Source: Agrobacterium vitis (lineage in GTDB: Bacteria > Pseudomonadota > Alphaproteobacteria > Rhizobiales > Rhizobiaceae). From it: 64,000 nucleotides of DNA. The position numbers and the translations under genes are program-made. The notes beneath the pieces are model-generated. The model had not been told where the DNA came from. It did no database searches and was given only the letters and a program-made list of their open reading frames with translations. Shown in pieces: positions 54,765 through 62,675 of this stretch (positions within the stretch are counted from its first letter, which is position 1; each line of letters opens with the position of its first letter). Location: assembly GCF_013426735.1 (NCBI RefSeq), contig NZ_AP023273.1, forward strand, positions 682,001 through 746,000, read 5' to 3'.

Positions 54765-56299
54765 GAGAATGCGCCTTCGGACTGGGCAGGCGTGTTAGAT
54801 TGGGCGGCAATTGTCTGAACGATAACGTCAGGGGCAATATCAGCGCCGTGCAGTTCGGCCACCATGGCCCGGTCCCGCATGACGACGATCCGTGATGAAT
54901 AGCTCACGACTTCGTCCAGTTCTGACGAAATGACGATCAGCGCCAGGCCATCCTCGCGCAGGCGGCTGATCATTCGGACGATTTCTGCATGGGCTCCGAC
55001 ATCGATACCGCGGGTCGGCTCATCAAGGATCAGGAAGCGAGGATCGGTTGCCAGCCACCGGGCCAGAATAGCCTTTTGTTGGTTGCCGCCAGACAGAAGC
55101 TTGATCGGCAATTCGGCAGACGCGGTGCGAATGTCCAGCGCCTCGATGAACTGCCCGGCGATTTCCATCTGCTCATCATAGCTCAATGTGCGCAACCAGC
55201 CGAGCTTGGCCTGCATGGCGATGATAATGTTTTCCCGAACCGAGAGATCCCCGAAAATACCGTCAGCCTTGCGATCCTCCGGGCAGAAACCAAATCCCAG
55301 ATCGATGGCCTGACGCGGCGAGCGGATCTTAAACGACGCTCCATTCAAGGTAAGTTCACCCTTGTCAGCGGAGTCGATGCCAAACATCAGCCGAGCCATT
55401 TCCGTGCGCCCGGACCCGAGCAATCCGGCCACGCCGATTACCTCACCCTTGTGAATGGTGAGCGTGAAGGGTTGCACCTTTCCGTCAAGCCCGTAGCCGG
55501 TAAATTGCATGAGGCTTTCGCCAACCTCCGCCTCAATCCCGGCGACGGCGTCGTGGTGCAGGGACAAGTCCTTGCCCAGCATCATCCTGACCAGCGTCGT
55601 CCGGTTGAGGGTGTCGATCGGTTTGCTGCCGACCAGCTTTCCGTTTCGCAATACGGTGGCGTGGTCGCATAGCTCGAAAACCTGATCCAGAAAATGGGTG
55701 ATGAAGACGATGGCAAGCCCCCTCGCCTTCAGGCCTCGGACAATTTCGAAGAGCTTCAACACTTCGGACCGGTCTAGGCTTGCCGTCGGCTCATCCAGGA
55801 TCAGCACCTTGCCGGAAAGCTCCACAGCGCGGGCAATGGCGATGATCTGCTGTACAGCAACGGAGAAAGTTGAAAGCTCGGCGCGAACGTCGATCTCCAG
55901 ACCGTAGCCGGAAAGAATACGGCGCGCTTCACGCTCCATGGTGCGATGATCGACCAGACCGAAACGGCGCGGCTGGCGCCCAATGAACAGATTGTCGGCC
56001 ACCGTCATATTCGTCAGGAGATTGACCTCCTGATAGACGGTGCCAATGCCGGCTGCCTGGGCCTGCTGCGGAGTGGAAAAACTCATGGGCGCGCCATCGA
56101 CAAGCACTGTCCCGGCATCGGGCGTATAAGCTCCGGTCAGGATCTTGATCAGTGTCGATTTGCCCGCGCCATTTTCGCCCAGCAACGCATGGACTTCACC
56201 GGGACGGAAGGCAATATCGATAGTGTGCAAGGCGACATGGGCGCCGAATGTCTTGGTAATGGCCATCGCGGCCAGCACCGCCTGTTGGCTGATCGTCAT
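54761..56299 (-). CDS. ytfR: Sugar ABC transporter ATPase, two ABC domains (YtfR type)
   Basis: 512 residues comprising two ABC modules. The first has Walker A GENGAGKST, a degenerate signature (STFSVAVQQ) and Walker B VLILDEPTASLD. The second has GLLGSGRTE in place of a classic Walker A, LLSGGNQQK and LILDEPTRGID. This asymmetry is normal for RbsA/MglA-like proteins. A hairpin separates it from the binding-protein gene; it is translationally coupled to the permease that follows. Confidence 0.94.
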   Translation of the reverse strand: MTISQQAVLAAMAITKTFGAHVALHTIDIAFRPGEVHALLGENGAGKSTLIKILTGAYTPDAGTVLVDGAPMSFSTPQQAQAAGIGTVYQEVNLLTNMTVADNLFIGRQPRRFGLVDHRTMEREARRILSGYGLEIDVRAELSTFSVAVQQIIAIARAVELSGKVLILDEPTASLDRSEVLKLFEIVRGLKARGLAIVFITHFLDQVFELCDHATVLRNGKLVGSKPIDTLNRTTLVRMMLGKDLSLHHDAVAGIEAEVGESLMQFTGYGLDGKVQPFTLTIHKGEVIGVAGLLGSGRTEMARLMFGIDSADKGELTLNGASFKIRSPRQAIDLGFGFCPEDRKADGIFGDLSVRENIIIAMQAKLGWLRTLSYDEQMEIAGQFIEALDIRTASAELPIKLLSGGNQQKAILARWLATDPRFLILDEPTRGIDVGAHAEIVRMISRLREDGLALIVISSELDEVVSYSSRIVVMRDRAMVAELHGADIAPDVIVQTIAAQSNTPAQSEGAFS

Positions 56300-56336
56300 C
56301 GTTTCACCCGGCTATGCCTGTCGATAAAAGAGCAAT

Positions 56337-56369
56337 CCGCGCCCGGCGCATATCTGCAACCGGACGCGG
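56337..56369 (-). other. Intercistronic hairpin between ytfQ- and ytfR-like genes
   Basis: CCGCGCCCGG pairs with CCGGACGCGG (one mismatch that becomes G-U in RNA) around a 13-base loop. Such hairpins after a binding-protein gene usually protect its message and raise its level over the downstream genes. Confidence 0.5.
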
Positions 56370-56382
56370 TCTGGTTTGGATA

Positions 56383-57345
56383 TCAGTAGCCTAAGCCCTT
56401 GCGGCGCTCATATTCACCCTTTGGATCATCCGAGGGAGTGTAGAGCTTGGACTCGGTGATGATGAATTTTTCCGGCTGCTTGCCGTCCTTCAGATAGGCA
56501 GCGAGAACATCAAATGCCGGACCGGCCATGTTCGGGGTCAGTTCGACGGAAGCGTTGGCCTCACCGGCCACCATGGCCTGGAAGATATCCGGAACGCCAT
56601 CAATGGAGACGACTTTGATATCCTTGCCCGGCTTCAGACCGGCATCCTTGATTGCCTGAATACCGCCGACGGCCATATCATCATTATGGGCATACATGGC
56701 GCAAATGTCCTTGCCGCCATTTTCCGCCTTCAAGAAACCTTCCATCACTTCTTTGCCCTTGGCGCGGGTGAAATCGCCAGTCTGGCTGCGGATGAGGGTG
56801 ATATTGGAATGGCCCTTGATCGCGTCTTCAAAGCCCTTCTTGCGGTTGATGGCCGGTGTGGAGCCAACGGTGCCTTGAAGTTCGACGACCTTGCAGGGCT
56901 TGTCGCCGACTGACTTCACCAGCCAATCGCCGGCAACCTTGCCCTCCTTGACCTGATCGGAGGCGACGGATGTCAGATAGAGATCCTTCGGTGCATCAAT
57001 ACCGCGGTCCAGCAGGATCACCGGGATCTTGGCTTCCTTGGCTTCGCTCAGGACGTCTTCCCAACCCGTCGCAACAACCGGTGCGATGAGAATGGCATCG
57101 ACTCCCTGGGCAATAAAGCCACGGATAGCCTTGATCTGGTTTTCCTGCTTCTGCTGCGCATCGGCAAATTTCAAGGTGATTTTGCGCTTTTCGGCTTCCA
57201 TCTTGGTAACCGATGTTTCCGCCGCGCGCCAACCGGATTCCGAACCGATCTGCGAGAAACCAACCGTCAGATTGGCAGCCACAGCTGAAGAGCAGGCAAG
57301 CGCCGTCATGCTCACGCCAAGCGCGAGTTTGCAAAGCTTATTCAT
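56383..57345 (-). CDS. ytfQ: Sugar ABC transporter binding protein (YtfQ type)
   Basis: 320 residues with a signal peptide ending around CSSAVAA. The mature part is a periplasmic-binding-protein type I sugar binder: VGFSQIGSESGWRAAET, the typical opening of YtfQ, VDAILIAPVVATGWE, and VVSIDGVPD. E. coli YtfQ binds galactofuranose, and this orthologue-like protein could bind that or another furanose; assignment is by similarity of motifs only. It heads the ytfQRT-yjfF-gntR operon. Confidence 0.93.
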   Translation of the reverse strand: MNKLCKLALGVSMTALACSSAVAANLTVGFSQIGSESGWRAAETSVTKMEAEKRKITLKFADAQQKQENQIKAIRGFIAQGVDAILIAPVVATGWEDVLSEAKEAKIPVILLDRGIDAPKDLYLTSVASDQVKEGKVAGDWLVKSVGDKPCKVVELQGTVGSTPAINRKKGFEDAIKGHSNITLIRSQTGDFTRAKGKEVMEGFLKAENGGKDICAMYAHNDDMAVGGIQAIKDAGLKPGKDIKVVSIDGVPDIFQAMVAGEANASVELTPNMAGPAFDVLAAYLKDGKQPEKFIITESKLYTPSDDPKGEYERRKGLGY

Positions 57346-57436
57346 GGATGTCCTCCCAAAAAAACGTCACCTCCATGACGTCTGCTTAAATTCATAAGCA
57401 GAAATATGAGAGCTGTAAAGCTGATTAGTAGTATTA

Positions 57437-57459
57437 TATATGCTGCATTGCAGCATATA
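57437..57459. promoter_or_regulatory. 23-base palindrome in the ytfQ promoter
   Basis: Two perfect 11-base arms TATATGCTGCA / TGCAGCATATA around one central T, 92 bases before the ytfQ-like start. A TATAAT -10-like element on the minus strand (57433-57438) overlaps its left edge, so a bound regulator would block the promoter. The GntR protein of the same operon is the likely ligand. Confidence 0.7.
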
Positions 57460-57474
57460 CTTTCCACCGCATCA

Positions 57475-58584
57475 TTACAGAATACCCCAGGCACGGTAGC
57501 GCCCTCGTCCGGTCAATTCGCGCAGCGGCAATTGCCGGATCAGGCCAAGCGCTCCTTGCGGCGTAATCTCCAGATACTTGGCGACAAGGCCCGCCGACAC
57601 GAGTGGACGCGACAAGACCAGATCAATCAGGTCGGGTAGCTTTGACGAGCCACGCTTGCCAATAGTCCGCCGCTCCAGATTGCCCCGGGCCAATATCAGC
57701 CGGTCATGTTCCTTCAAGCCCAATTGCGCGCCTTTTTCGAATGCCTCAAGAATGGCGAGCAGCCGCTGGGTGCGGTTGGGAGATTGGCGCTGTTCACGCG
57801 GTACAGCCCGCAATCCGACCGATAGTGCCGGAAGATGAAATTGCGCCACGCCGGCCTTTTGAAGATAGGCTGCCGCCAAAAGACGGCCAAGCCAGGGACT
57901 ATGCTCACTGACCTCCTGGCTCTGCCAGGCATCAAGCAGGCAGGCTGCGGCAAGCACTGGAGGAAGCGCCTGAACGTCGCCTAGCAGGGTCTGCCACTCT
58001 GCAAGCCGCGCCTCCTCATTCCAGTCCGGATCATATACCACAGCTTGCGGATCTTCGGCACGCGGTCGTAACCGCATCTTGCCGACGTCATCGAGTACGG
58101 TTTCACTTCGCTTCAAAACCGCATCGAAACGATCCAGTTCTGCCTGGAAGGCATCATCGACGCTGCCTTCGGCAGCAGGTTCCTCAGGCTCGGATATGGC
58201 CTGCGGCATAGGCAGCGTCATCTCCTGCGAGAGCCAATGGTCACGGCCACGAAGCCGTAGCAAACCCAACGCGCTGAACGCCCAGGAGGGCTCATGCTGA
58301 ACAAGCTCTCGACGGCTTCGCAAAATTAGATGGGCAATGGTCAGTTCGTGGGTGGGCGTGCGCGTGTCCATTCGGGCATCATGAAAGACCAAATCTTCCA
58401 TATGAACCAATTCTCCATCCACCCATAACGAGGCAATGGCATCGGCATAATGCAGCCGTTCACGCAATCCGCTTCCGACAGCTGAACGAGCAGCGCGCTC
58501 ATCCAGACGCACAAGTGCTTCACCTGCCGCTGCGAGCGGCAGAACAAGCTTTTGCCAGGGCAATGAATCGATCACGTAACGCAT
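57475..58584 (-). CDS. RHE_PE00001/DUF1612-type protein with C-terminal HTH
   Basis: 369 residues from the ATG at 58584; a start 27 bases earlier is possible. The sequence has the features of the rhizobial family first named from a plasmid of Rhizobium etli: an N-terminal DUF1612 part (RLHYADAIASLWVDGELVHMEDLVFHDARMD region) and a C-terminal helix-turn-helix (LVAKYLEITPQGALGLIRQLPLRELTGRGRYRAW). The motif ASLWVDGELVHMEDLVFHD resembles the N-terminus of Fic-like adenylyl transferases but the HPFxxGNG loop is missing. It may bind DNA. Its function is unknown; members are frequent on plasmids and chromids of rhizobia. Confidence 0.8.
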   Translation of the reverse strand: MRYVIDSLPWQKLVLPLAAAGEALVRLDERAARSAVGSGLRERLHYADAIASLWVDGELVHMEDLVFHDARMDTRTPTHELTIAHLILRSRRELVQHEPSWAFSALGLLRLRGRDHWLSQEMTLPMPQAISEPEEPAAEGSVDDAFQAELDRFDAVLKRSETVLDDVGKMRLRPRAEDPQAVVYDPDWNEEARLAEWQTLLGDVQALPPVLAAACLLDAWQSQEVSEHSPWLGRLLAAAYLQKAGVAQFHLPALSVGLRAVPREQRQSPNRTQRLLAILEAFEKGAQLGLKEHDRLILARGNLERRTIGKRGSSKLPDLIDLVLSRPLVSAGLVAKYLEITPQGALGLIRQLPLRELTGRGRYRAWGIL

Positions 58585-58763
58585 TGAATTTACGTTACAC
58601 GAATGAGACAACGAAAAGGAAGGGGCTCTTAGCTTTCGTCAGGAATATTGTCAAAATCTATGAGAATTAGCGCCCTGACGTTTTATAAGCCTATTATGCC
58701 ACGGTTGGCACCGGATGGAAAGCCCATTTTCGCTTTTCACCAGGCAATGGCGAAAAACATATG

Positions 58764-58818
58764 CCTACACCTTTTCATGTAGGTTACGGCAAAGGTAGAA
58801 AAACTCCTACCTTTCCGT
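58764..58818. other. Two adjacent inverted repeats upstream of RHE_PE00001-type gene
   Basis: First, CCTACA / TGTAGG at 58764-58783. Second, ACGGcAAAGGTAG / CTACCTTT-CCGT at 58786-58818, an eight-base core plus four outer pairs. The CTACCTTTcCGT half resembles CTACCTTTACG at ~61076. They might be operators of the HTH protein encoded at 57475, about 180 bases away. Confidence 0.4.
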
Positions 58819-59171
58819 AATAGATTTATCCTCATGGGAACGAGTAAAAACGTAGAATCTTGAGTGATGCAGCATGTTGTTTATATCGCTTCGCGAGCAC
58901 GATCCACTTTAAGGTATCGATTATCCGCTCACTGGAAACCTATGAATGGCATTGGGCGATTCTAGTCCCTTGGGGGTTAAAATGAACCCTCCGTCACTGC
59001 TGCAGAATGAATTTATAGCACCCTACCCTGATCGGCTCCCGTTGCCGGTACTAAGGCAGCACGATCTTAGAGGCCATGATGAGGGACAAAGGAAGCCGAT
59101 CGCGCGGGTACAGGTCAGCTATAAGATTGAAAAAGGGCTTCTTCGCATTCCGAATACGCTTACAACGCCTA

Positions 59172-59204
59172 CAGCATAATGCGGGTTTCACCCGCACCAT
59201 GCTG
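59172..59204. other. Nested hairpin CAGCAT-GCGGGT / ACCCGC-ATGCTG
   Basis: Outer six-base arms CAGCAT/ATGCTG, inner six-base arms GCGGGT/ACCCGC, symmetric three-base internal loops and a three-base tip. It lies ~90 bases past the stop of the 110-residue gene and may be its terminator. Confidence 0.5.
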
Positions 59205-59294
59205 TTGCATCTTGAATCACTCGAGGTTGGAAGCAGATTGTAACGATATGATTTGAGGTGGCTGGACCTGAGCGGACATCTTCGCCAATCTGAA

Positions 59295-59627
59295 TTACTC
59301 TTTAGTACCGAAATTTTCAGCGCCCTGTGAAAAAAGCGATCCAATCATCACGTTTTGCTCGTCGTCATTCTCCGTTGACGACGGACCCATGACTTTCCTT
59401 TCGGCAGCCTCAAGAAGGTTCGCCTGACTTTGGCGCAAATCAAGATGACGGAGAATATCTGCGGCGTAGACCGGATTGCTGCGGGGATCATAAAACGCGG
59501 CGACCGACACACCCATCTCTCGCCGCTGGGTTTCCAGACGAACCCTTAAGGCACGCGCTGCATCACGCACTTCGAAAAATTGCCGCATAATATCGGCCAG
59601 TTGGTCTTCATGATCGAAACGAGCCAT
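59295..59627 (-). CDS. Small hypothetical protein, 110 residues
   Basis: AGGAG stands eleven bases before the ATG. The protein is hydrophilic and likely alpha-helical (ADIMRQFFEVRDAARALRVRLETQRREMG, quoted by position: residues ~12-40), with the motif SVAAFYDPRSNPVYAADILRHLDLRQ in the middle. I do not recognise a family. No signal peptide or membrane segment. Its codon use looks like that of neighbours, and its position next to the plasmid-type gene at 57475 suggests a replicon-linked role; this is a guess. Confidence 0.65.
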   Translation of the reverse strand: MARFDHEDQLADIMRQFFEVRDAARALRVRLETQRREMGVSVAAFYDPRSNPVYAADILRHLDLRQSQANLLEAAERKVMGPSSTENDDEQNVMIGSLFSQGAENFGTKE

Positions 59628-60033
59628 AGACCCACTCCTGTTTTTTTATTGGAGCAGTGCGCTGACACGATTCGCATGGCAAAGTCGAGGCAGACCTTAA
59701 AAAACTAGGGATATTTTATCGTGGAGGACAGGGACACCCTGCTGGAGCATAAAAGCCAATTGCCTCTGCTCAGAAAAAAACCGCGCGTACGCAACACATT
59801 TCGCGCTTGGCTGAGTTATGCACTGGCAGGAGTAAAGAAGTGGTGAATTTTGCGCGCGCTCCCCATTTTTTTGTTTGCGCACGCACCCAGACCACACACC
59901 CAAAACGATACGGAACGCTTAGAGTGAATGGCGGCTTTTGATGTTGCATCTTTGCGAATAGAGCTCCCCATGGGTAGCTTTTTCATTACAACGTCGAAGC
60001 CCGTTTACTGACGTTACGGCTGACAGAAAGTCA

Positions 60034-60086
60034 CTGTTGACAGCTGTCAACGCCGCGCACTTTCTGACGTTGACAGCTGTCAACAG
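60034..60086. other. Pair of perfect 16-base palindromes, candidate repABC parS sites
   Basis: GTTGACAGCTGTCAAC occurs at 60036-60051 and 60069-60084, centres 33 bases apart (about three helical turns). The flanks make the pair itself an inverted repeat: CTGTTGACAGCTGTCAACG and its complement, 15 bases apart. CAGAAAGT / ACTTTCTG (60024, 60059) adds a further inverted pair. The 16-mer matches GTTNNNNGCNNNNAAC, which I recall as the parS consensus bound by RepB of repABC replicons. No repA, repB or repC gene is in the window, so this is a candidate only; a repressor operator is the alternative. Confidence 0.5.
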
Positions 60087-60410
60087 CGCAAGATCCCCCT
60101 CCTTAAAATGCGCCTTCCGCAAAACAAAAAAACGACTGACCTTCTCTGATTTCCAGACGATCGAAATCTCAGCTCGGGTCAATAGAAACACGCGACGTAC
60201 GCGCATCCATAGCAGCACATTCGTTTACGCGAACCATTGAGCCACGGGATCAAGCCTCCGCATAAAAACCTGTTTAAAAGGAAACGTTAAACTCTACGAA
60301 TTTAGACACCCGGCAAGCAAACGAGCAAGAACCTGACAAATTAAAGGCCGCAAAATCACGATCACCCAACCATGGCAATCCAACGCATGTCCAACAAGAC
60401 CACGGGTAAG

Positions 60411-60445
60411 GGCAGGGCAGGGCAGGGCAGGGCAGGGCAGGGCAG
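60411..60445. repeat. GGCAG tandem repeat, seven copies
   Basis: Seven perfect head-to-tail copies of a five-base unit, continuing into GGAGG. Likely prone to length change by slippage. It lies in non-coding DNA ~330 bases right of the parS-like pair. Confidence 0.9.
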
Positions 60446-60945
60446 GGAGGAAACCATCCGTTACGTGGCGTCCAATGAACCAACACAAGATCGAAACATC
60501 TCACGCATTAAACACAAACGTCATCGTGATGAAGTACGTTAAAGTCGCCGTAATAAAAACCAGCGCGCTGAGTTCAGCGCAAACAATTACGACGCCAATA
60601 ATCGAGAGAGGCACGACCCATGCCTATTTAGATCTTTGATGAACACCAAAATTGCTCATCAACATTCAACATACAAACACTCCCGCGCCCACAGCGACGA
60701 CACGCTGGAAACCAGCTGACAACATCACCTTCATCAAGGCGCCTTTTCTCTCCATAGCATCGTTGAAAACGAACCAGGCAAGACCGAAGGTTTTCGCAAA
60801 GCCCATCCGCTCGACCCCTACTTATCGCGGCACTTCTGAGCCCAGCGCACATCTGTATAAGCAAAGCACGACGGAAAAACAGCAACAAAGGCTTGTGAAG
60901 AAGAGAGACCGAAGCTTTCATGGTTGGTGAATTAAAGCATCGCCT

Positions 60946-60978
60946 CCGAAGGGGCAGTTGTTTCAGTTTGCCCTTCGG
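60946..60978. other. Hairpin CCGAAGGGgCA / TGCCCTTCGG
   Basis: Ten paired bases with one bulged G and a 12-base loop. It could end transcription of something unrecognised or be part of a leader RNA. No U-tract follows. Confidence 0.35.
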
Positions 60979-61104
60979 ACCACATGGCTCAAATTCTCCT
61001 AGCTTGCGACCGCCTATATCTACCGTAAAGGTTGTAAATATAACTTTACTACTTAAAGTAATTCCTGTTCGCAATCTACCTTTACGTGCTTCTTAGAAGG
61101 ACAC

Positions 61105-61133
61105 TTGACGACATGTTATCGATAACATACGCT
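61105..61133 (+). promoter_or_regulatory. Promoter with LacI-type operator in the spacer
   Basis: TTGACG at 61105-61110 and TACGCT at 61128-61133 are spaced 17 bases apart and resemble sigma-70 -35 and -10 boxes. The spacer is filled by the perfect 16-base palindrome ATGTTATCGATAACAT (61113-61128), a LacI/GalR-family-like operator with the CG centre typical of that family. It lies ~30-58 bases before the ATPase start and should give tight repression; the regulator gene is not in the window. Confidence 0.75.
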
Positions 61134-61162
61134 ACGTTTCTGTGACTTTGGGAGGAGTAACG

Positions 61163-62659
61163 ATGGTCGACGAAAAACTACTGGAATTTTGTGCGATCAC
61201 AAAAACCTTCGGCGGAACGCGCGCCCTGTCCAATGTCTCCCTTGACCTGCGACCCGGTGAAATCCTGGCACTGCTTGGCGAAAACGGTGCTGGAAAATCA
61301 ACCCTGATCAAGACCCTCGCAGGTATTTACAAGCCAGACAGCGGTGAAATCAGATTTCGTGGACAGATCTATAATCACAGGCCACCAAAGCCAAACCAGC
61401 GCCAGCCTGTTGCCTTCATTCATCAAGATCTCGGCCTGATCGAATGGATGACCGTAGCCGAAAATGTCGGCCTTGCCCAAGGCTATTCATTACGCAACCG
61501 CCTTATCAATTGGAAACAAACCGAACGGCGGACCGCCGAAGCCCTTGCCCTCGTCGGCTGCAACTTCGATCCATCCACACGTGTTCAGAGCCTGACGCGG
61601 ACAGAAAAATCACTGGTCGCCATTGCCCGTGCGCTCGCCGTCGAAGCCGACGTGCTTGTACTGGACGAGCCGACTGCCAGCTTGCCGGCTGATGAAGTCG
61701 AAAAACTCTTTGCGGCGATCCGCCCGTTAAAAGAACGTGGCGTGGCGATGATCTATGTCTCACATCGCCTCGATGAAATCTTCCGCATCGCCGACCGCGT
61801 CGCCGTCCTGCGAGATGGACAGCTGGTTGGTGAAAAGCCCGTAAACCAAACAACGCCTGATGAATTGATCAGGATGATCGTCGGGCGCAAGGCCGACCAG
61901 CTCTTCACCAAAAGCACAAGTCCAGCAGGACCCGCCATCGTCACCGTCAAAAATCTCGCCTGCCACCGCGCAGGGCCGGTATCTTTCGACATCCGCCAAG
62001 GTGAATTGCTCGGACTTGTCGGACTGCGCGGCGCGGGTCATGAATTGGTCGGTCGCGCACTATTCGGCGCTGAGCCCGCCTCTGGCTTCGTTACGATTTC
62101 CGGCCACCCTGTCGATCTCACCAACCCCTTAACAGCCATGGCAAGCGGGGTCGGATTGATAGCCCGCGACCGAACAGAAGAATCGGTCGCCATGTCCTTG
62201 AGCCTGCGGGAAAACACCTTCATCAATCCTGCCGCTTCGGGACGCCGTCTCCTTTCCTTTCTAACCCCTGCCAAGGAAGCCGCGCAAGCCTACGCGATTG
62301 GCGCGCGCGTCGGCTTGCGGCCCAACGATCAGAGCCTTGCCATAGAAGCACTTTCCGGCGGCAACCAGCAAAAAGTCGTGGTGGGTCGCTGGCTGGCAAC
62401 AGGACGCCGCCTGCTGGTGGCCGAAGATCCGACCGCCGGTGTCGATGTTGGCGCCAAGGCCGATATCTATCGCCTAATCGCCGAGGCCGTCGAAGGCGGA
62501 TTGGCCGTCCTTGTCGTCTCCACCGATTTTGAGGAAATCGCCCATATCTGCCAGCGCGCGCTGGTATTTTCTCGCGGACAGATCCTGCGAGAGTTGAGCG
62601 GGCCGGACCTGACAACAGAAGCGGTGATCGCCGCAGCCTCCGCCTCGGACGCGGCCTGA
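61163..62659 (+). CDS. Sugar ABC transporter ATPase, two ABC domains (RbsA type)
   Basis: 498 residues from the ATG at 61163, with GGGAGGAG five bases before; a GTG at 61142 lacks a site. First module: Walker A GENGAGKST, Walker B VLVLDEPTASLP. Second module: GLRGAGHEL in place of Walker A and ALSGGNQQK, with VAEDPTAGVD as Walker B. It heads a second sugar importer operon behind the LacI-type operator. The atypical order (ATPase first, binding protein last) is found in several rhizobial sugar operons. Confidence 0.92.
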   Translation: MVDEKLLEFCAITKTFGGTRALSNVSLDLRPGEILALLGENGAGKSTLIKTLAGIYKPDSGEIRFRGQIYNHRPPKPNQRQPVAFIHQDLGLIEWMTVAENVGLAQGYSLRNRLINWKQTERRTAEALALVGCNFDPSTRVQSLTRTEKSLVAIARALAVEADVLVLDEPTASLPADEVEKLFAAIRPLKERGVAMIYVSHRLDEIFRIADRVAVLRDGQLVGEKPVNQTTPDELIRMIVGRKADQLFTKSTSPAGPAIVTVKNLACHRAGPVSFDIRQGELLGLVGLRGAGHELVGRALFGAEPASGFVTISGHPVDLTNPLTAMASGVGLIARDRTEESVAMSLSLRENTFINPAASGRRLLSFLTPAKEAAQAYAIGARVGLRPNDQSLAIEALSGGNQQKVVVGRWLATGRRLLVAEDPTAGVDVGAKADIYRLIAEAVEGGLAVLVVSTDFEEIAHICQRALVFSRGQILRELSGPDLTTEAVIAAASASDAA

Positions 62660-62675
62660 ACCTGGGAGAAAACCA

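Larger units (their letters stand above)
58585..59294. other. Non-coding region rich in inverted repeats
   Basis: No supported gene. Between 58764 and 58818 lie two adjacent hairpins and at 59172 a nested hairpin. Small open frames on both strands show no family features. Confidence 0.5.
59628..61162. other. 1.5-kb non-coding region with candidate centromere
   Basis: No gene I can support on either strand; open frames here (for example near 60628-61074) read as low-quality sequence without ribosome sites. It contains the parS-like pair (60034-60086), a GGCAG tandem repeat (60411), a hairpin (60946) and the promoter of the next operon (61105). The length without genes is striking in a window otherwise densely packed. 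Confidence 0.6.

Noticed and set aside
53728..54837. Upstream extension of the YjfF-type permease frame (total 696 codons)
   Set aside because: The added part is a Cys/Arg-rich shadow of the ytfT gene; the coupled ATG at 53727 fits the family N-terminus.
60411..60445. CRISPR array
   Set aside because: The repeat unit is five bases with no spacers; nothing in the window resembles a CRISPR repeat or cas gene.
60628..61074. Open frames on both strands in the gene desert
   Set aside because: Composition and absence of ribosome sites make them unlikely genes; they overlap each other in opposite directions.
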